Assembly (NCBI GenBank): GCA_025937115.1
Contig: JAICSB010000188.1
Coordinates: forward strand, 1 to 6,448
DNA: 6,448 nt
DNA from: Pseudonocardiaceae bacterium
Lineage (GTDB): Bacteria > Actinomycetota > Actinomycetes > Mycobacteriales > Pseudonocardiaceae
Reading direction: 5' to 3'
Position 1 is the first letter of the stretch; each line of letters begins with the position of its first letter. Below the pieces are notes generated by a model that did no database searches, was not told where the DNA came from, and worked only from the letters and a program-made list of their open reading frames with translations. A program made the translations under genes and the position numbers. This document shows positions 5,969 to 6,448 of the stretch, in pieces.

Positions 5969-6448
5969 CTACGTACGCCGGTCCCCTGACGCGGATCTGC
6001 TCGTCGGCACCGACACCACGGTCCCGACCCGAGGCTGCTCGTCTGTTAGGCGACGGGGACTAGCGCCGGTGGGTGGGGTCTCGTCGTCGAACTGGTGCCA
6101 ACGACGGGCGGCGGTGCGGCTTAGCCGGGTCAGGATGGTGAACCACCGTGGCGGCGGACTCGTCCGATGCCCCGGGCTCGGGCCGGGGTCCACCGTGGTC
6201 GGAAGCAGCCAGTTGAGCCCGGTGAGCACCCGCAAGGTAGTGACCGGGGCGACGCCGTGCATTCGCATGCCCAACTTGGCTGCCGGGGTGAGCACCGCCT
6301 CTGGCCGCGCAACCCCTCAGCGAATCCGACGGCTGCGTGCTTAGCCGCGCAGTAGGGCAGAAGGTGCGGGGCAGGCAGCTTTCCGCCCACCGAGGTGACG
6401 GCCAGGATCCGCCCGCCGGTGCGGCGCAGCGCCGGGAGCGCGGCCAGC
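5969..6448 (-). pseudogene. Short-chain dehydrogenase/reductase (SDR), frameshifted with internal deletion, 5' end outside window
   Basis: Entering from the right edge on the minus strand, the frame reads LAALPALRRTGGRILAVTS then VGGKLPAPHLLPYCAAKHAA and VGFAEGLR, down to about 6313. It contains the SDR catalytic Ser (TSVGGK) and the Y-x-x-x-K pair (YCAAK). Immediately after GLR the SDR sequence stops making sense in this frame and resumes in another one as RPEAVLTPAAKLGMRMHGVA then PVTTLRVLTGLNWLLP, the usual C-terminal part of actinobacterial SDRs (up to ARRWHQ). By comparison with the family, the stretch between GLR and VLTPAA (the 'xxTxxPGxxxT' strand and substrate loop, roughly 75-90 residues) is missing. 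So a deletion with a frame change lies near 6306-6318. The second frame then runs on without a stop to TAG 5969-5971, beyond the usual end. The cofactor-binding N-terminus is outside the window. I regard the gene as inactivated. Confidence 0.75.

Overview
The window is GC-rich and gene-dense. GTG starts are frequent, genes overlap or abut, and promoter hexamers are of the actinobacterial TANNNT type. Its left part resembles a mycobacterial chromosome: the C-terminus of the CBS-domain GMP reductase/IMPDH-like GuaB1, followed by two CNNM/HlyC-CorC-type membrane proteins in tandem. In Mycobacterium tuberculosis the equivalents are consecutively numbered (guaB1 = Rv1843c, then Rv1842c and Rv1841c). 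I therefore place the source in Mycobacterium or a close relative. Identifications come from reading the proteins, without a database search.

Layout. 1-216 (+): 3' end of guaB1. 231-1106 (-): a 291-aa protein converging on guaB1. It combines a LOG-like Rossmann (SLOG) domain with what looks like a C-terminal Nudix domain, and both have eroded signature motifs. 1107-1302: a divergent regulatory region. It holds a leaderless-type -10 for the LOG-like gene, a 17-bp inverted repeat, a good -35/-10 for the rightward operon, and a leader of about 115 nt. The leader contains three mutually complementary 7-nt segments and a possible small ORF with three Cys codons, whose stop overlaps the next start. 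1303-3701 (+): a two-gene operon of CNNM/CorC-like membrane proteins with an ATGA overlap. 3715-4674 (-): a two-gene operon of a 70-aa two-helix membrane protein and a DUF1990 protein, with TAG and GTG directly adjacent. 4742-5878 (+): a divergent membrane-anchored DUF1990-like protein with an extra C-terminal domain. 5969-6448 (-): a short-chain dehydrogenase remnant with a frameshift and internal deletion, entering from the right edge.

How they fit together. GuaB1 handles GMP/IMP, and LOG and Nudix families act on nucleotide monophosphates and nucleoside-diphosphate derivatives, so the left part has a purine-nucleotide flavour. The CNNM pair probably acts at the membrane in divalent-cation (Mg2+/Co2+) homeostasis or stress resistance. 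The two DUF1990 relatives face each other across a 67-bp promoter gap with a small membrane protein between them, which suggests one functional cassette of unknown role. The most interesting points are the degenerate LOG-Nudix fusion, the structured leader of the CNNM operon, and the divergent DUF1990 cassette.
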